From NCBI GenBank assembly GCA_964611125.1, contig CAZSZO010000020.1, positions 1-64,000 on the forward strand: a stretch of DNA of 64,000 bases, written 5' to 3'. The position numbers and the translations under genes were made by a program. This DNA is from JAEUIX01 sp964611125 (GTDB lineage Bacteria > Planctomycetota > Phycisphaerae > Phycisphaerales > UBA1924). The notes under the pieces are model-generated. The model did no database searches. It saw nothing but the letters and a program-made list of their open reading frames with translations, and was not told where the DNA came from. Positions 37,552 to 46,253 of the stretch are shown piece after piece. Numbering within the stretch: position 1 is the first letter of the stretch; each line of letters begins with the position of its first letter.

Positions 37552-37796
37552 ATGCGTGGCTGGGGCATTTGGCTCATCATCTTTGCAGTGGGGTCGGCGG
37601 TGCTGCCGCAGTTCGGGCTGCGCAGTTCATTCTGCTGGCGTGGGTCGACAACTGGGGCCCGACGGTGGGGTGGATCATCCGGGGGGTGCTGATGGCGGCG
37701 GGTGTGGCGCTGATCGTGGCCGGGGGGCAGCGGCCGAGCGGCCAGGATCGTGGCGGCGGCCCAGGAGGGGACGTCGGGGAGCAGGTAAGCCGGTAG
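37552..37796 (+). pseudogene. frameshifted small membrane protein
   Basis: Starts at ATG 37552 behind a strong AGGAGGGC site and reads MRGWGIWLIIFAVGSAVLPQFGL, then falls into a short nonsense frame ending near 37690. The -1 frame from about 37620 continues the natural sequence QFILLAWVDNWGPTVGWII, giving a two-segment membrane protein of ~82 residues that ends at 37796. One base seems lost around 37615-37625, either a real mutation or a sequencing error. Intact homologues would decide. Confidence 0.65.
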
Positions 37797-37864
37797 GCCC
37801 GGGGCCGGCGCGGGGCCCGGGGCTGGCGGCGGGGCGTACGGGCTGGCGATACTGTTCGAGGTAT

Positions 37865-39652
37865 ATGAACAAGCGTAATTCGGTCCTGCTGGCGAGCCTC
37901 TGCCTGGTGACGGGGGCGTTCATCGCGCGACTGCCGGTGACGCTCGCGCACATCCGGTCGATGGCGGGGACCAGCGGCGACGAGGTGAACTGGTCGGCGG
38001 CCCTCGAGGATGTGCTGACGCTGATCCGCGAGCGGTATGTCGAGGAGCCCAAGGAAGCGGACATCCTGAAGGGGGCGATCCAGGGGGCGACCGAAGCGCT
38101 CAATGACCCCTACACCGAGTTCATTCCCCCGGCGGACAAGGCGGCGTTTGAGAAGGAGCTAACGGGCCAGTTCGTGGGGATCGGGGCGACGGTCAACTCG
38201 CGCGACGGCTGGCTGACGATCATCTATCCGCTGGAGCAGTCGCCGGCGTATCGGGCGGGGCTGCTGCCGGGCGACCAGGTGCGGATGATCGACGGCAAGA
38301 GCACCAAGGGCCTGCGGACGGATGAGTGCGTGAAGCTGCTGCTGGGCGAGCCCGGAACGGAAGTGAAACTGACGGTGAACCGGACGGGCCGGGCGGAGGA
38401 GTTCGAGGTCCCGATCAAGCGGGGGCCGATCGCGGCGCGGGCGGTCAAGGGCTTCCGCTTCGACCCGCTGCAGGAGGAATGGTCGCACCTGATCGACCCG
38501 GAGCGGCGGCTGGCGTATGTGCGCATCGACCAGTTCACGCCCAGCGTCGCCAAGGAATTCCGGGGGGCGCTGCGGGCGACGCTGGCGAAGGCGGAGCCCA
38601 AGGGGCTGATCATCGACCTGCGTGACAACCCGGGCGGGCTGATGGACCAGGCGATCGAGATCGTGGACCTGTTCCTGGAGTCGGGGACGATCGTCTCGAC
38701 CCGGGGTCGGGCGGGCGCGGGCGAGGTGTACAAGGCGACGGCGGGGAGCCTGGGGGACATCCCGGTGGTGATCCTGGTGAACCAGTCGAGCGCCTCGGCG
38801 AGCGAGATCGTGGCCGGAGCGATGGCGGAGAACGACCGGGCGGTGGTGATCGGAACGCGGACGTTCGGCAAGGGCCTGGTGCAGAGGGTTGAGCGGCTGC
38901 TGCATGTGCCTGATGCGCAGCTCAAGCTCACTGAGCAGCATTACTACCTGCCGTCGGGGCGGCTGATCCAGCGGACGGACAAATCGAAGGTTTGGGGCGT
39001 CGACCCGACGGAGGGCTTCTATGTGCCGTTGAGCGACGACCAGCAGCGGGCGCTCTGGGAGCTGCGGCGGGAGATGGAGACGGTGCGGCCGCCGGTAATG
39101 GTGGAGGGACGGCGACAGCCGGCGCCGGTTGCGGAGCGGGAGCGGGCGCTCGCGGCCAAGGTGAACGACGACCCGGCCAAGTGGGCGGACCCCTCATGGG
39201 TTGAGCAGACGGCCCAGGACCCGCAGCTCGCGGCGGCGCTGCGGGCGCTGTCGATCCGCCTTGCTTCGGGCACGTGGGAGCCGACGGGCAAGGCGATCCC
39301 CGACCAGGTGACGGCCATCGCCAGCGTGGAGCTGGCGCGCCTTGAGAAGGAACGCGAGCGGATGCAGCGGGTGCTGGACCGTGTGGATGATCGGATCGAC
39401 GCGCTGGCGTCGGGCAAGGTGGGCGCGGGGGCGGCCCTGCGGAAGAACGGCGACCTGTGGCCGGATGCCGATGATGTCAACGGCGGGCGGCTGGAGGTGT
39501 ACGACAAGGCCGGGAAGCTGATCGCGCGGCTGGACATCACGGGCCCGGATGTGGAGCGCTGGCTGCTGGATGCGGATGTCAAGCCGCACGCCGAGGCGAA
39601 GACCGAGCCAGGGAGCGAGGCCGACGGGAAGCCGACCGGGGAGAAGCCGTGA
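37865..39652 (+). CDS. C-terminal processing protease (S41 family)
   Basis: A 595-residue exported serine protease. A membrane or signal segment is followed by the S41 N-terminal region (YVEEPKEADILKGAIQG), a PDZ domain around 95-185 (GQFVGIGATVNSRDG, GDQVRMIDGKS) and the catalytic domain, with nucleophile Ser311 in SASASE and Lys336 in TFGKGLVQ. The C-terminal ~150 residues form a charged extension. The start at 37865 has GAGGT just upstream. It overlaps tsaD by 4 bases, a fixed coupling. Confidence 0.93.
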   Translation: MNKRNSVLLASLCLVTGAFIARLPVTLAHIRSMAGTSGDEVNWSAALEDVLTLIRERYVEEPKEADILKGAIQGATEALNDPYTEFIPPADKAAFEKELTGQFVGIGATVNSRDGWLTIIYPLEQSPAYRAGLLPGDQVRMIDGKSTKGLRTDECVKLLLGEPGTEVKLTVNRTGRAEEFEVPIKRGPIAARAVKGFRFDPLQEEWSHLIDPERRLAYVRIDQFTPSVAKEFRGALRATLAKAEPKGLIIDLRDNPGGLMDQAIEIVDLFLESGTIVSTRGRAGAGEVYKATAGSLGDIPVVILVNQSSASASEIVAGAMAENDRAVVIGTRTFGKGLVQRVERLLHVPDAQLKLTEQHYYLPSGRLIQRTDKSKVWGVDPTEGFYVPLSDDQQRALWELRREMETVRPPVMVEGRRQPAPVAERERALAAKVNDDPAKWADPSWVEQTAQDPQLAAALRALSIRLASGTWEPTGKAIPDQVTAIASVELARLEKERERMQRVLDRVDDRIDALASGKVGAGAALRKNGDLWPDADDVNGGRLEVYDKAGKLIARLDITGPDVERWLLDADVKPHAEAKTEPGSEADGKPTGEKP

Positions 39653-40791
39653 CCGGAGCGGGTGGAGCGCCTGGGGGAGTCGGGGCGGCGCGGGGCAAGC
39701 TGGTGCTGGGGATTGAGACGTCGTGCGACGAGACCGCCGCGGCGGTGGTGGGCGGGGCGGGAGCGTGGGCTGGGCGGCGGGTGCTGTCGAACGTGATCGC
39801 CAGCCAGCACGAGCTGCACGCGGAATATGGCGGGGTGGTGCCGGAGATTGCGAGCCGGGCGCATGCGGAGCGGCTGCTGGCGGTGGTGCGGCGGGCGCTG
39901 GGGGACGCGGGGGTGGGTGTGCGCGATCTGGACGCGATTGCGGTGGGGCACCGTCCGGGGCTGATCGGCGCGCTGCTGGTGGGGGTGGCGGGGGCGAAGG
40001 CGCTGGCGTGGTCGCTGGGGATCCCGGTGGTCGGGGTGGATCACGTGCAGGCGCACCTGTATGCGGGGCTGCTCGACGGGCCTGCTGAGGGCGGTGAGGA
40101 GGGCGGCGGGGGCGGTGGGCCAGGTCAGTTGCCGGTTGAGTTTCCTGCCTTGGGGCTGGTGGTGAGCGGCGGGCATACGACGGTGTACCGGCTGGACTCT
40201 TCGACGAGGCTGACGCGACTGGGCTCGACCATCGACGACGCGGTGGGCGAGGCGTATGACAAGGTGGGGGCGATTCTGAAGCTGCCGTTTCCGGGCGGTC
40301 CGCATGTGGATCGGCTGGCGGCGTCGGGGAACGACCGGGCGTTTGACTTTCCGGTTTCGAGGCTGTCGCGGGATTCGCTGGATTTCTCGTTCTCGGGGCT
40401 GAAGACGGCGGTGCGGTACGCCGTGGAGGGTGTGCCGGGCTCGGACAGGCCGGGGCCGGCGCCGCTGACGGCGGGGCGTTCTGCGGACATCGCGGCGAGT
40501 TTTCAGCGGGCGGCGGTGCGGGCGCTGGTGATGAAGCTGACGGCGGCGGCGGAGGCGAACCCTGATGTGAGGGCGCTGCTGGTGGGCGGGGGCGTGAGCG
40601 CCAATTCGCAATTGCGGGGGGAACTGGGGGCGTTTGCGAGCGGGCGGGGCTGGGCGCTGCGGCTGCCGAGGCTGGCGTATTGCGTGGATAACGCTGCGAT
40701 GATCGCGGGGCTGGGGTGCGAGCAGCTTGGGCAGCGGGGGTGGCGGGGCGATGCGCTGTCGCTGACGGCGAGCCCGGCGGCGGCGTGCTGA
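39649..40791 (+). CDS. tsaD: tRNA threonylcarbamoyladenosine transferase TsaD
   Basis: Transfers the threonylcarbamoyl group to A37 of ANN-decoding tRNAs, with TsaB and TsaE. The protein of 380 residues has the iron-binding pair His132 and His136 in VDHVQAHLY, the ATP-site VVSGGHTTVYR, and GEAYDKVGAILKLPFPGG and SGLKTAVRY. The GTG start overlaps the S41 stop (GTGA at 39649-39652). A Gly-rich loop lies after the His pair. The partners tsaB and tsaE are not in the window. Confidence 0.95.
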   Translation: MTGAGGAPGGVGAARGKLVLGIETSCDETAAAVVGGAGAWAGRRVLSNVIASQHELHAEYGGVVPEIASRAHAERLLAVVRRALGDAGVGVRDLDAIAVGHRPGLIGALLVGVAGAKALAWSLGIPVVGVDHVQAHLYAGLLDGPAEGGEEGGGGGGPGQLPVEFPALGLVVSGGHTTVYRLDSSTRLTRLGSTIDDAVGEAYDKVGAILKLPFPGGPHVDRLAASGNDRAFDFPVSRLSRDSLDFSFSGLKTAVRYAVEGVPGSDRPGPAPLTAGRSADIAASFQRAAVRALVMKLTAAAEANPDVRALLVGGGVSANSQLRGELGAFASGRGWALRLPRLAYCVDNAAMIAGLGCEQLGQRGWRGDALSLTASPAAAC

Positions 40792-40836
40792 GGCGGGCGG
40801 CGGAGGGGATGGGAGAGGAGGTCGTACCCTGCGGTC

Positions 40837-41403
40837 ATGCACGCCGGGTTGTGGCCCCATCCTGCCTGCCTGGAGGACGACGATCTGCTGGAGCAGTGCC
40901 AGGTGCGGCGCGGGCGGTCGGGGGGGCCGGGGGGGCAGCACCGCAACAAAGTGGAGACTGAGATCACGCTGATCCACCAGCCGACGGGGATCGTGGCTCA
41001 AGCGGGCGAGCGGCGGAGCCAGATCGAGAACAAGCGGATGGCGGTGCGGCGGCTGCGGCTGCTGCTGGCGACCGAGCACCGGAGCGGGCACTCGCGCACG
41101 CCTCCCGTGGCGGCGGCGGCCCGGCGGACGCTGGACGAGATTCTGGGGCCGAGCGGCTCAACGCTGTGGCGGTCGCGGCGGAGCGGGCGGTCGATCGTGT
41201 GCAGCCCGGAACACTGGGACTATCCGGCGCTGCTGGCGGAGGCGCTGGATGTGATCGCGGGTGCCGACTGGTCGGCGGCGGCGGCGGCGGAGCGGCTGGA
41301 GGTGTCGACGAGCCAGTTGATCAAGTTGGTGAAGGACCATCCGCCGGCGCTGGAGGCCTGGAACAAGGCGCGGAAGGCGGCGGGGCAGGGCGTGCTGCGG
41401 TGA
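40837..41403 (+). CDS. release-factor-like ribosome-rescue protein
   Basis: A 188-residue protein with the class I release-factor catalytic loop: RRGRSGGPGGQHRNKVET contains the GGQ motif that triggers peptidyl-tRNA hydrolysis. It lacks the codon-recognition domains of RF1 and RF2, so it resembles ArfB- or PrfH-like proteins. After ~95 comes a Lys/Arg-poor helical tail ending in a HTH-like AERLEVSTSQLIKLV, unlike ArfB's basic tail. It probably releases stalled peptides; the partner is unknown. Confidence 0.75.
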   Translation: MHAGLWPHPACLEDDDLLEQCQVRRGRSGGPGGQHRNKVETEITLIHQPTGIVAQAGERRSQIENKRMAVRRLRLLLATEHRSGHSRTPPVAAAARRTLDEILGPSGSTLWRSRRSGRSIVCSPEHWDYPALLAEALDVIAGADWSAAAAAERLEVSTSQLIKLVKDHPPALEAWNKARKAAGQGVLR

Positions 41404-41581
41404 GCGGGGGCTGGGGTTGGCGCCGGGGGTAATCCCCGAACATCGGGAGGGATCGGTTGCATCCGGACTCAGGGTGGGGACGAAGGCGAGGTTGGGGGAC
41501 GTTCGCTATCATGGCGGCCCTTCCGAGAGGGTGGGAGGTTCGGATGAATCACCAACTGGACGCACCAAGGAGGACGCTCGC

Positions 41582-42343
41582 ATGAACCGTCAACTGCTCA
41601 GTGTTTCGGCCGCGGCCCTGGGGGCGATGTTGCTGTGGGCGGGTCCGGGGCTGGCCCAGACGAAGGACGCGACGGGTTCGAAGCCCGAGCCGGCGAAGGC
41701 GGAGCAGCCGAAGGCGCCCGAGGGCAAGCCGACGGAGCAGGCGGCGAAGCTGGTGCATGTGCGCATGAGCACATCGGCCGGGGACTTGGTGCTGGAGCTC
41801 AATGAGACGCTGGCGCCGGTGACGGTGAAGAACTTCCTGGCGTACGTGGACAAGGGCTTCTACAACGGGACGATCTTCCACCGTGTGATGGCGAACTTCA
41901 TGATCCAGGGGGGCGGGTTCACGACGGACTGGAAGCAGAAGCCGACGGACCCGAAGATCAAGAACGAGTGGCGGAACAGCCTGAAGAACGTGCGGGGCAC
42001 GATCGCGATGGCGCGGATCGGCGGGGATCCGGACTCGGCGACGAGCCAGTTCTTCATCAACGTGCAGGACAACGCGGGGCTCGATCGGCAGCAGCCCGAC
42101 GGCGCGGCGTACTGCGTGTTCGGGCGCGTGGTGGACGGGATGGAGACGGTTGAGAAGATCCGCGCGGGCAAGGTGGTGGGTCAGCCGCTCAACGGCGAGC
42201 CGAGCAAGCCGGTTGAGCCGGTGGTGATCAAGGACGTGAAGCGGCTGACGCCCGACGAGGCGGCGAAGCTGCAGAAGCGCGGGGCTGGCGGTGGGGCCGG
42301 GGAGAAGCCCAAGGACGAGAAGAAGGACGAGAAGGGCAAGTAA
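41582..42343 (+). CDS. exported cyclophilin-type peptidyl-prolyl isomerase
   Basis: A 253-residue PpiB/cyclophilin: signal peptide to ~25 (GPGLAQT), a Lys/Pro/Glu-rich spacer to ~50, then the isomerase core with FHRVMANFMIQGGGF, IAMARIGGDPDSATSQFFIN and AAYCVFGRVVDGM. A Gly/Lys/Glu-rich tail ends the protein. AAGGAGGA stands 8 bases before the ATG. It sits 54 bases before a cytoplasmic paralogue, suggesting tandem duplication with relocation of one copy to the periplasm. Confidence 0.93.
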   Translation: MNRQLLSVSAAALGAMLLWAGPGLAQTKDATGSKPEPAKAEQPKAPEGKPTEQAAKLVHVRMSTSAGDLVLELNETLAPVTVKNFLAYVDKGFYNGTIFHRVMANFMIQGGGFTTDWKQKPTDPKIKNEWRNSLKNVRGTIAMARIGGDPDSATSQFFINVQDNAGLDRQQPDGAAYCVFGRVVDGMETVEKIRAGKVVGQPLNGEPSKPVEPVVIKDVKRLTPDEAAKLQKRGAGGGAGEKPKDEKKDEKGK

Positions 42344-42397
42344 TCGCAGAGAGAGTTTGGCGGCGGGGGCGGGCGGTCGAATCCAAGGAGCAGCAGC

Positions 42398-42886
42398 GTG
42401 ACGCAGGTGAAGCTGGCGACGAACCACGGCGACATCATCATCGAGCTGGATGAGGCGAAGGCGCCCATCAGTAGTCAGAACTTCCTGAGCTACGTCGACA
42501 AGGGGCACTACGACGGGACGATCTTCCACCGGGTGATTCCGAACTTCATGATCCAGGGCGGGGGCTTCTCGAGCGACATGCAGCAGAAGCCGACGGGCGC
42601 CCCGATCAAGAACGAGTGGAAGAACGGTCTCAAGAACCTGCGGTACACGCTGGCGATGGCGCGCACGAGCGCGCCGGACTCGGCGACGTGCCAGTTCTTC
42701 ATCAACGTGCAGGACAACGCCTTTCTGGACGAGGCGCGGGGCGGCGCGGCGTACGCCGTCTTCGGCAAGGTGGTGACGGGGACCGATGTGGTCGACCGGA
42801 TCAAGGCCGTGAAGACCGCCTCGAAGGGCCCGCACGGCGATGTGCCGGTGGAGCCGGTGGTGATCACCAAGGCGTCGCGGGTCTGA
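42398..42886 (+). CDS. cytoplasmic cyclophilin-type peptidyl-prolyl isomerase
   Basis: A 162-residue minimal cyclophilin without signal peptide. Core motifs FHRVIPNFMIQGGGF, LAMARTSAPDSATCQFFIN and AAYAVFGKVVTGTDVVD are nearly those of the upstream copy. The GTG start at 42398 follows an AAGGAGCAG site. It should speed prolyl peptide-bond rotation during folding. Confidence 0.93.
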   Translation: MTQVKLATNHGDIIIELDEAKAPISSQNFLSYVDKGHYDGTIFHRVIPNFMIQGGGFSSDMQQKPTGAPIKNEWKNGLKNLRYTLAMARTSAPDSATCQFFINVQDNAFLDEARGGAAYAVFGKVVTGTDVVDRIKAVKTASKGPHGDVPVEPVVITKASRV

Positions 42887-42900
42887 CGGCGGTTGCGCCG

Positions 42901-42948
42901 GGTCGGAAGGCCAGAAGGTCGGAAGGCCTGAAGGTTGGGATGGCTCGG
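42901..42948. repeat. 16-bp near-tandem repeat before hutG
   Basis: GGTCGGAAGGCCAGAA (42901-42916) and GGTCGGAAGGCCTGAA (42917-42932) differ at one base; a weaker third copy begins GGTTGGGATGGC. They lie between the cyclophilin stop and the hutG start and could be an operator. No regulator is known. Confidence 0.7.
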
Positions 42949-42972
42949 GGCCCGCGGGGGCTATCTTTGGCG

Positions 42973-44007
42973 ATGCTCCCGCACACAACGCCGCCGGTCT
43001 ACCCCCCTGCTCCGCCCGGTCGGCTGGTCGGGTCGATTCAGCGGGCGAGCGCGGAGCTGCTGGACCGGCCGTTCGCCGCGGCGGACATCGACAAGTGCCG
43101 GGTGGGGATCATCGGTCTGGCCGATGACACCGGCGTGGCCATGAATCACGGGCGAACCGGGGCGCGGGACGGCCCGGCGGCGTTTCGCGCGGCGCTGGCG
43201 CGATATGGCGTGGCGACGCGGATGACGGAGGGGCGGCCCAGGGGGCTGGAGATGGCGGATGGCGGGTGGGCCGCGGGGGCGTTCGGTCGGCCGGGGTACC
43301 CGCATGTGTTTGATGCGGGGGACATCGAGCCGGGCCGGTCGCTGCACGAGACGCACGACCGGGTGAGCGAAGTGGTGGTCAAGATGCTCGCGCAGGGCCT
43401 GGTGGTCGTGGGCATCGGCGGCGGGCATGACCTGACGTACCCGCTGGTGCGGGCGCTCCACCAGCACCGGCGCTCAGCAGCGGGGGGCGGTCGCACGCTG
43501 CCGCTGCGCGGGCTGTATGCCGACGCCCATCTGGACGTGCGGCCCGAACCGGGGAGCGGGATGGCGTTCCGGGCGATGATCGAGCACGGATACGTGGGGC
43601 GGCTGGCGAACATCGGGGCGTCGTGGGCGGTGAACTCGGCGGAGCACGGCGAGTGGTTCGCGGCCCATGGCGGGGTGTTCCTGCAGGCCAGCGAGGCCGT
43701 GGCGGAGCAGCGGGACCGCTCGGGCGAGTCGGTGCGGCCGGACTTTGTGAGCCTGGATGTGGACGTGCTCGATGCGTCGTGCGCGCCGGGCGTGAGCGCG
43801 CTCAACCCGGCGGGGATGCTGACGAGCGAGCTGGCGGGGGTGGCTTTCGCGGCGGGGGCGTGCCCGACGGTGCAGGTCTTCGACCTGATGGAGTTCAACC
43901 CGACTTACGATGTCGACCACCGGACGGCGCGGGTGGTGGCGCACCTGTTCCTGAGCTTTCTGGCTGGGTTCAGCGAGCGCGGGCCGGCTCAAGGGGCCCG
44001 GGCGTGA
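42973..44007 (+). CDS. hutG: arginase-family formimidoylglutamase (HutG-like)
   Basis: Likely hydrolyses N-formimino-glutamate, the last histidine-degradation step. The 344-residue protein has the metal-binding motifs GIGGGHDLTYP, DAHLDVRP and SLDVDVLDASCAPG, as in arginase-type enzymes. The neighbouring imidazolonepropionase supports the assignment over arginase or agmatinase. Start uncertain: ATG 42973 is used; ATG 42940 would add 11 residues. The stop overlaps the hutI start by 4 bases (GTGA). Confidence 0.85.
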   Translation: MLPHTTPPVYPPAPPGRLVGSIQRASAELLDRPFAAADIDKCRVGIIGLADDTGVAMNHGRTGARDGPAAFRAALARYGVATRMTEGRPRGLEMADGGWAAGAFGRPGYPHVFDAGDIEPGRSLHETHDRVSEVVVKMLAQGLVVVGIGGGHDLTYPLVRALHQHRRSAAGGGRTLPLRGLYADAHLDVRPEPGSGMAFRAMIEHGYVGRLANIGASWAVNSAEHGEWFAAHGGVFLQASEAVAEQRDRSGESVRPDFVSLDVDVLDASCAPGVSALNPAGMLTSELAGVAFAAGACPTVQVFDLMEFNPTYDVDHRTARVVAHLFLSFLAGFSERGPAQGARA

Positions 44008-45308
44008 GCGGGGCGAGCTGGGACGGGCGGGACGGGGGGGGCGGGGGGGGCGGGGGGGGCGGGATCCTGATCCGGGGGGCGACGCTGGCGGGGCGCCACG
44101 GGCGGTTTGATGTACGGGTGGAGGGGACGCGGATCGCGTCGGTGACTGCGGACGGGGGGGCCGGCGTCGGGGGCGGGGGCGAGCCGAGCGGGGCGCCAGT
44201 CAGCGACAAGACGGTGATCGAGGCGGGCGGGCGGGTGCTGGCGCCAGGGTTTGTTGACTGCCACACCCACGCCTGCTGGCACGACCCCGACGGATCGCAC
44301 CGGCTGGATGAGTGGATCATGCGGCTGGAGGGTCGGCCGTATCTGGAGATCCTCAAGGCGGGCGGAGGGATCCTGGCGACGGTGCGGGCGGTGCGGGCGG
44401 CAAGTGAGGGGGCGCTGGTTGAGCAACTCGTCGAGCGGGTGCTGGTGATGGCGGCGCACGGCACGACGACAGTGGAGGTGAAGTCGGGGTACGGGCTGAC
44501 GACGGAGGCGGAGCTGAACATGCTGCGGGCGGTGCGGGCCGCTGGGGAAGACCCGCGGCTCGAGGGTTTGACGGTGCTTCCGACGGCGCTGCTCGGGCAC
44601 GCGATCGACCCCGATGAGCCGCGGGAGCGGTTCGTGGCGCGGACGATCGACGAGACGCTGCGGGCGGTGCACGAGGAGTTTCCGGGGATCGCCATCGACG
44701 CGTTCTGCGAGGAGGGGGCGTGGAGCCTGGAGGAGTGCACACGGCTCTTCGAGGCGGGGATGCGGCTGGGGCACCCGGGGCGGGTGCACGCGGACCAGTT
44801 CAATCGGCTGGGGATGGTGGGGCGGGCGGTGGACCTGGGGCTGCGCAGTGTGGACCACCTGGAGGCGTCGGGGCCGGAGGAAATTGCGCGGCTGCGCGGG
44901 TCGGAGACGTTTGCGGTGGGCCTGCCGGGGTGCGGCTTTCATCTTGACGGGCGGTACGCGGCGCTGGGAGAGCTTGCGGGCCGTGAGGTCCGCGCGGCGG
45001 GCGGGGCCGACGAGCGACTGTGCATCGCGACGAATGTGAACCCGGGATCGGCGCCGGTGCTCTCGATGCCGATGGTGCAGGCGCTGGCGGTGCGGCGGTG
45101 CGGGCTGACGCCCGCGGCGGCCCTGCGGGCGGCGACGGAGAACCCGGCGCGGCTGCTGGGCCTGGCTGACCGGGGGCGGATCGAGGCGGGGGCGCGGGCG
45201 GATCTGGTGCTGCTCCGCGGGCGGGATGTGCGCAGCTTGGCGTGCGGCTTTGGCGACAACCCGGTGGTGCTGACGGTCGCGGGGGGGCGGGTGGTGTGGC
45301 GGGCCTGA
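44004..45308 (+). CDS. hutI: imidazolonepropionase
   Basis: Opens the imidazolone ring to give formimidoylglutamate, which hutG then cleaves. The 434-residue amidohydrolase has the metal-binding HxH at 87-89 in DCHTHACW, the VEVKSGYGL active-site strand, GHPGRVHADQFN and a C-terminal ATENPARLLGLADRG. The N-terminus carries a run of ten glycines at ~11-20, encoded by the (G8C)3 tract at 44034-44060, absent from usual homologues. GTG start at 44004 overlaps the hutG stop. hutU and hutH are not in the window. Confidence 0.93.
   Translation: MSGASWDGRDGGGGGGGGGGILIRGATLAGRHGRFDVRVEGTRIASVTADGGAGVGGGGEPSGAPVSDKTVIEAGGRVLAPGFVDCHTHACWHDPDGSHRLDEWIMRLEGRPYLEILKAGGGILATVRAVRAASEGALVEQLVERVLVMAAHGTTTVEVKSGYGLTTEAELNMLRAVRAAGEDPRLEGLTVLPTALLGHAIDPDEPRERFVARTIDETLRAVHEEFPGIAIDAFCEEGAWSLEECTRLFEAGMRLGHPGRVHADQFNRLGMVGRAVDLGLRSVDHLEASGPEEIARLRGSETFAVGLPGCGFHLDGRYAALGELAGREVRAAGGADERLCIATNVNPGSAPVLSMPMVQALAVRRCGLTPAAALRAATENPARLLGLADRGRIEAGARADLVLLRGRDVRSLACGFGDNPVVLTVAGGRVVWRA
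44034..44060. repeat. (G8C)3 tract at the 5' end of hutI
   Basis: Three 9-base units of eight G then C (44034-44060), in frame, read as glycine codons. Runs of eight G can slip and can form G-quadruplex structures. Confidence 0.9.
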
Positions 45309-45318
45309 CGGCGTGAGG

Positions 45319-45846
45319 TCAGGGGTGGACCACGACGACCTCGGGGGGCGGGTCATCGGCGCGGCCGAGGCGGGCGTGGCGCCAGGCGGCGCCGCATTCG
45401 GGGCAGAGGATGCACCCATCGGGCTGGGCGGGGCTGCCGCGGAGGTCGTAGTCGCAGGAGGGGCAGCGCTGGGCGCGGAGCATGGCGCGGACGAGGGCGC
45501 GTTTGATGGGGCTCGACGGCTCACCCAGGCCGAGCTGGCGGCTGGCGGAGGCGCCGCCCTGCAGGGCGACGGTGATGAGGGGGATGCCGACGGGCGAGAA
45601 CATCAGCAGCCAGATGAGGGCCCAGCCCTCGATCCGGATGGCGGCGATGACAACGCCCGTGAGGAGCACGGCGGAGAGGGCGAGGAGCGAGGTGGGCCGG
45701 CGGAGCCAGCGGAGGGCGCCGGCGATGAGGCCGATCGGCGGAGTGCGGACCAGCGACCAGAGGGACCGGGCGGCGGCGACGAGCAAGCGACGGGTGGCGC
45801 TTGGGTGGAGGCGAGCGAAGCGGAAGCGGTCGTCGCTGGTGCGCAT
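45319..45846 (-). CDS. membrane protein with C-terminal zinc ribbon
   Basis: A 175-residue protein with two hydrophobic segments (around 40-55 and 60-85) and a C-terminal zinc ribbon CPSCDYDLRG...CPECGAAW. This combination is frequent in Phycisphaerae and its role is unknown. The start at 45846 is chosen over an upstream frame start for a better N-terminus. It is convergent with hutI. Confidence 0.75.
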   Translation of the reverse strand: MRTSDDRFRFARLHPSATRRLLVAAARSLWSLVRTPPIGLIAGALRWLRRPTSLLALSAVLLTGVVIAAIRIEGWALIWLLMFSPVGIPLITVALQGGASASRQLGLGEPSSPIKRALVRAMLRAQRCPSCDYDLRGSPAQPDGCILCPECGAAWRHARLGRADDPPPEVVVVHP

Positions 45847-45890
45847 GGGACGGCAGGGGCGTGCATCGTGTCGGGCGTCAGGCGTCAACG

Positions 45891-46253
45891 TCAGGCGGCG
45901 GGATCGAGCGCCACGATGGCCTCCTCCACGGTGGAAGCGGTGCGGAAGCGGCGGTCGAGCTTGAGTTGCTTGAGGAACTGAGCGATGGGCTGAGGGAGGG
46001 CCGCGAGGAGCATGCGGGCGCCGACCTTGCGGCAGTCCTCTTCGACCTGCAGGAGGCAGGTGATGCCGATGGAGTTGACCAGCTCGACGGCTTCGAAATC
46101 GAGCACCAGGCCGCCGCCGGTCTGGCGCGGGAGCTTGGCGCGGACCTCCTCGCGGATGGCGAGGACCTGTTCATCGGTGACTGAGGAGGGGAGGCGCAGC
46201 AGCAGCAGCGAGCGCTCCCGGCCGACAAGTTGAGATGCGAGCGGCGAGATCAT
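45891..46253 (-). CDS. STAS-domain anti-sigma factor antagonist
   Basis: A 120-residue STAS protein with LVLDFEAVELVNSIGITCLLQ, where Ser is at the phosphorylation position found in SpoIIAA/RsbV-type antagonists. Partner kinase (RsbW-type) and sigma factor genes are not adjacent. The ATG at 46253 has a weak ACAGG site. Upstream the sense strand has many runs of G. Confidence 0.85.
   Translation of the reverse strand: MISPLASQLVGRERSLLLLRLPSSVTDEQVLAIREEVRAKLPRQTGGGLVLDFEAVELVNSIGITCLLQVEEDCRKVGARMLLAALPQPIAQFLKQLKLDRRFRTASTVEEAIVALDPAA

Noticed and set aside
37620..37690. Programmed -1 frameshift at the small membrane protein
   Set aside because: No slippery heptamer or downstream pseudoknot is seen; an error or mutation is simpler.
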